From: Pseudomonas cichorii
Lineage (GTDB): Bacteria; Pseudomonadota; Gammaproteobacteria; Pseudomonadales; Pseudomonadaceae
Direction: 5' to 3'
NCBI RefSeq assembly: GCF_003700275.1
Contig: NZ_RBRE01000014.1
Coordinates: 1-64,000, forward strand
DNA length: 64,000 nucleotides
Below are positions 62,952 to 64,000 of this stretch, piece after piece. The first letter of the stretch is position 1; every line of letters starts with the position of its first letter. The notes beneath the pieces were generated by a model. It worked only from the letters and a program-made list of their open reading frames with translations. It ran no database searches and was not told where the DNA came from. Made by a program: the position numbers and the translations under genes.

Positions 62952-64000
62952 CGACAGTCTGCGCTGGAGGCTGTTGTGGAATCTGGCGTTGTTGCTGGTC
63001 ATGCTGATGCTGGCCAGCGGCATGAGCGCTTACTGGAATGGGCGTGAGGTGGCGGACACGGCTTATGACCGCACGCTGCTGGCGTCGGCGCGGACTATCG
63101 CTGCCGGGCTCACCCAGCGTGACGGCACGCTGAGCGCCGATGTGCCTTATGTGGCTCTGGATACCTTCGTCTACGACAGCGAAGGACGGATTTACTACCA
63201 GGTCAACGACATCAACAAGACGCTGATTTCCGGCTATGAGAATCTGCCTTCGCCGCCGCCTGGAACCTTGCGTACCGACGATTACCCGGCCCTCGCCAAG
63301 TTCTACAACGGGGTTTATCTGGGCCAGGATGTGCGGGTGGTCAGCCTGCTCAAGCCGGTCAGCGAGCCCGGCATGAACGGGATTGCGGAAATTCGTGTGG
63401 CAGAAACCCAGGAAGCCAGGGTGCGCATGGCCCGTAGCCTGATGGCCGACACTCTGTTGCGGCTCGGCATGCTGGGTGGCGGTGCCTTGCTGCTGGTGTG
63501 GATCACGGTCAGTTCTGCATTGCGCCCGCTGGAGCGACTGCGCACGGCTGTGGAGGAGCGGCAAACCGATGACTTGCGGGCGCTGCCGATGGTCGAGGTG
63601 CAACATGAATTGCGCCCGCTGGTAAATGCGCTCAACCATTTCACCGAGCGTTTACGGGTGCAGTTCGAGCGTCAGGCGCAGTTTATCGCCGATGCGGCCC
63701 ATGAGTTGCGTACGCCATTGGCGGCGCTCAAGGCTCGGGTCGAGCTTGGCTTGCGCGATACCGATCCAGCCCAGTGGCGTGCCACTCTTGAAGCTTCTGC
63801 CCAGGGCACCGATCGACTGACATCCCTGGCCAACCAGCTGTTATCACTGGCACGCATCGAGAACGGTGCCCGTGCGATTGCCGAAGGCGGTGTACAGAAG
63901 CTGGATCTGAGCCAGTTGGCTCGTGAGTTGGGGATGGCGATGGCGCCTCTGGCCCATTCACGTGGCGTGGCGCTGGCGCTTGAGGCCAATGAACCGGTCT
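62944..64000 (+). CDS. tctE: Sensor histidine kinase TctE (partial, cut by window end)
   Basis: The visible 352 residues start MRNDSLRWRLLWNLALL. TM1 is near 9-31, a periplasmic sensor domain of the TctE_N type spans about 32-165, TM2 is near 170-190 (GGGALLLVWITVSS), and HisKA has the phospho-accepting His255 in FIADAAHELRTPLAALK. The frame stays open to 64000; the HATPase domain lies beyond the window. Its ATG overlaps the tctD stop by 8 bases. Partner of TctD in sensing tricarboxylates. Confidence 0.92.
   Translation, partial: MRNDSLRWRLLWNLALLLVMLMLASGMSAYWNGREVADTAYDRTLLASARTIAAGLTQRDGTLSADVPYVALDTFVYDSEGRIYYQVNDINKTLISGYENLPSPPPGTLRTDDYPALAKFYNGVYLGQDVRVVSLLKPVSEPGMNGIAEIRVAETQEARVRMARSLMADTLLRLGMLGGGALLLVWITVSSALRPLERLRTAVEERQTDDLRALPMVEVQHELRPLVNALNHFTERLRVQFERQAQFIADAAHELRTPLAALKARVELGLRDTDPAQWRATLEASAQGTDRLTSLANQLLSLARIENGARAIAEGGVQKLDLSQLARELGMAMAPLAHSRGVALALEANEPV

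Overview
The window looks like chromosome of a fluorescent Pseudomonas, most likely from the P. syringae complex. The grounds are a MexAB-OprM-type efflux operon with a TtgR/PmeR-type repressor, an RhlA-type HAA synthase without rhlB, a guanidine-I riboswitch over a guanidine carboxylase operon, a TctCBA/TctDE system, GC-rich coding sequence and Pseudomonas-like REP/BIME repeats. Species cannot be fixed from the sequence alone. No insertion sequence, integrase, rRNA or CRISPR array was seen.

Layout. 0-8 kb: an MHS-family carboxylate transporter, then mexA-mexB-oprM with the divergent tetR-type gene and a shared operator. 8-13 kb: an orphan DUF3396 (type VI immunity family) gene, a 14-TM MFS exporter, small proteins, a flavin reductase and a secreted protein built of 13-residue tandem repeats. 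13-21.4 kb: a KgtP-type transporter with a sigma-54 promoter and upstream dyads, a J-domain protein with HscC, and a DctB/DctD (MifS/MifR-like) two-component pair that plausibly drives kgtP. 21.5-33.6 kb: bglX, two TPM-domain proteins, a methyltransferase, an EamA transporter, an iron alcohol dehydrogenase, a diguanylate cyclase, a lipoprotein, a coiled-coil ORF with a doubtful 5' end and a PRISE-type reductase.

33.7-37.8 kb is the clearest accessory stretch. It holds a tiny hydrophilic protein behind an AlgU-like promoter, two DppB/DppC-like permeases with no ATPase or binding protein, a small ORF overlapping the first permease, an Imm11-like (DUF1629) protein, an AT-rich divergent control region with a perfect palindrome, and a small secreted two-cysteine peptide. 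It ends at tRNA-Gly(CCC). 38-45 kb: rhlA, rsuA, a CWC protein, a second diguanylate cyclase and a 1,113-residue DUF6543 toxin-like protein whose start sits beside a 14-bp perfect inverted repeat.

45-55 kb is a complete guanidine-nitrogen operon: riboswitch, binding protein, permease, ATPase, two DUF1989 proteins (carboxyguanidine deiminase), guanidine carboxylase and allophanate hydrolase. The carboxylase gene contains an in-frame BIME. 55-64 kb: a Tyr/Pro-rich lipoprotein, an enoyl-CoA hydratase/HIBYL-CoA hydrolase, ung, an AbrB-type permease, tctCBA, and the divergent tctD-tctE regulators. The last gene is cut by the window end.

Carboxylate uptake recurs: two MHS transporters, a tripartite tricarboxylate system and two two-component systems lie within 64 kb. 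BIME-type repeats sit in several intergenic gaps and once inside a gene.
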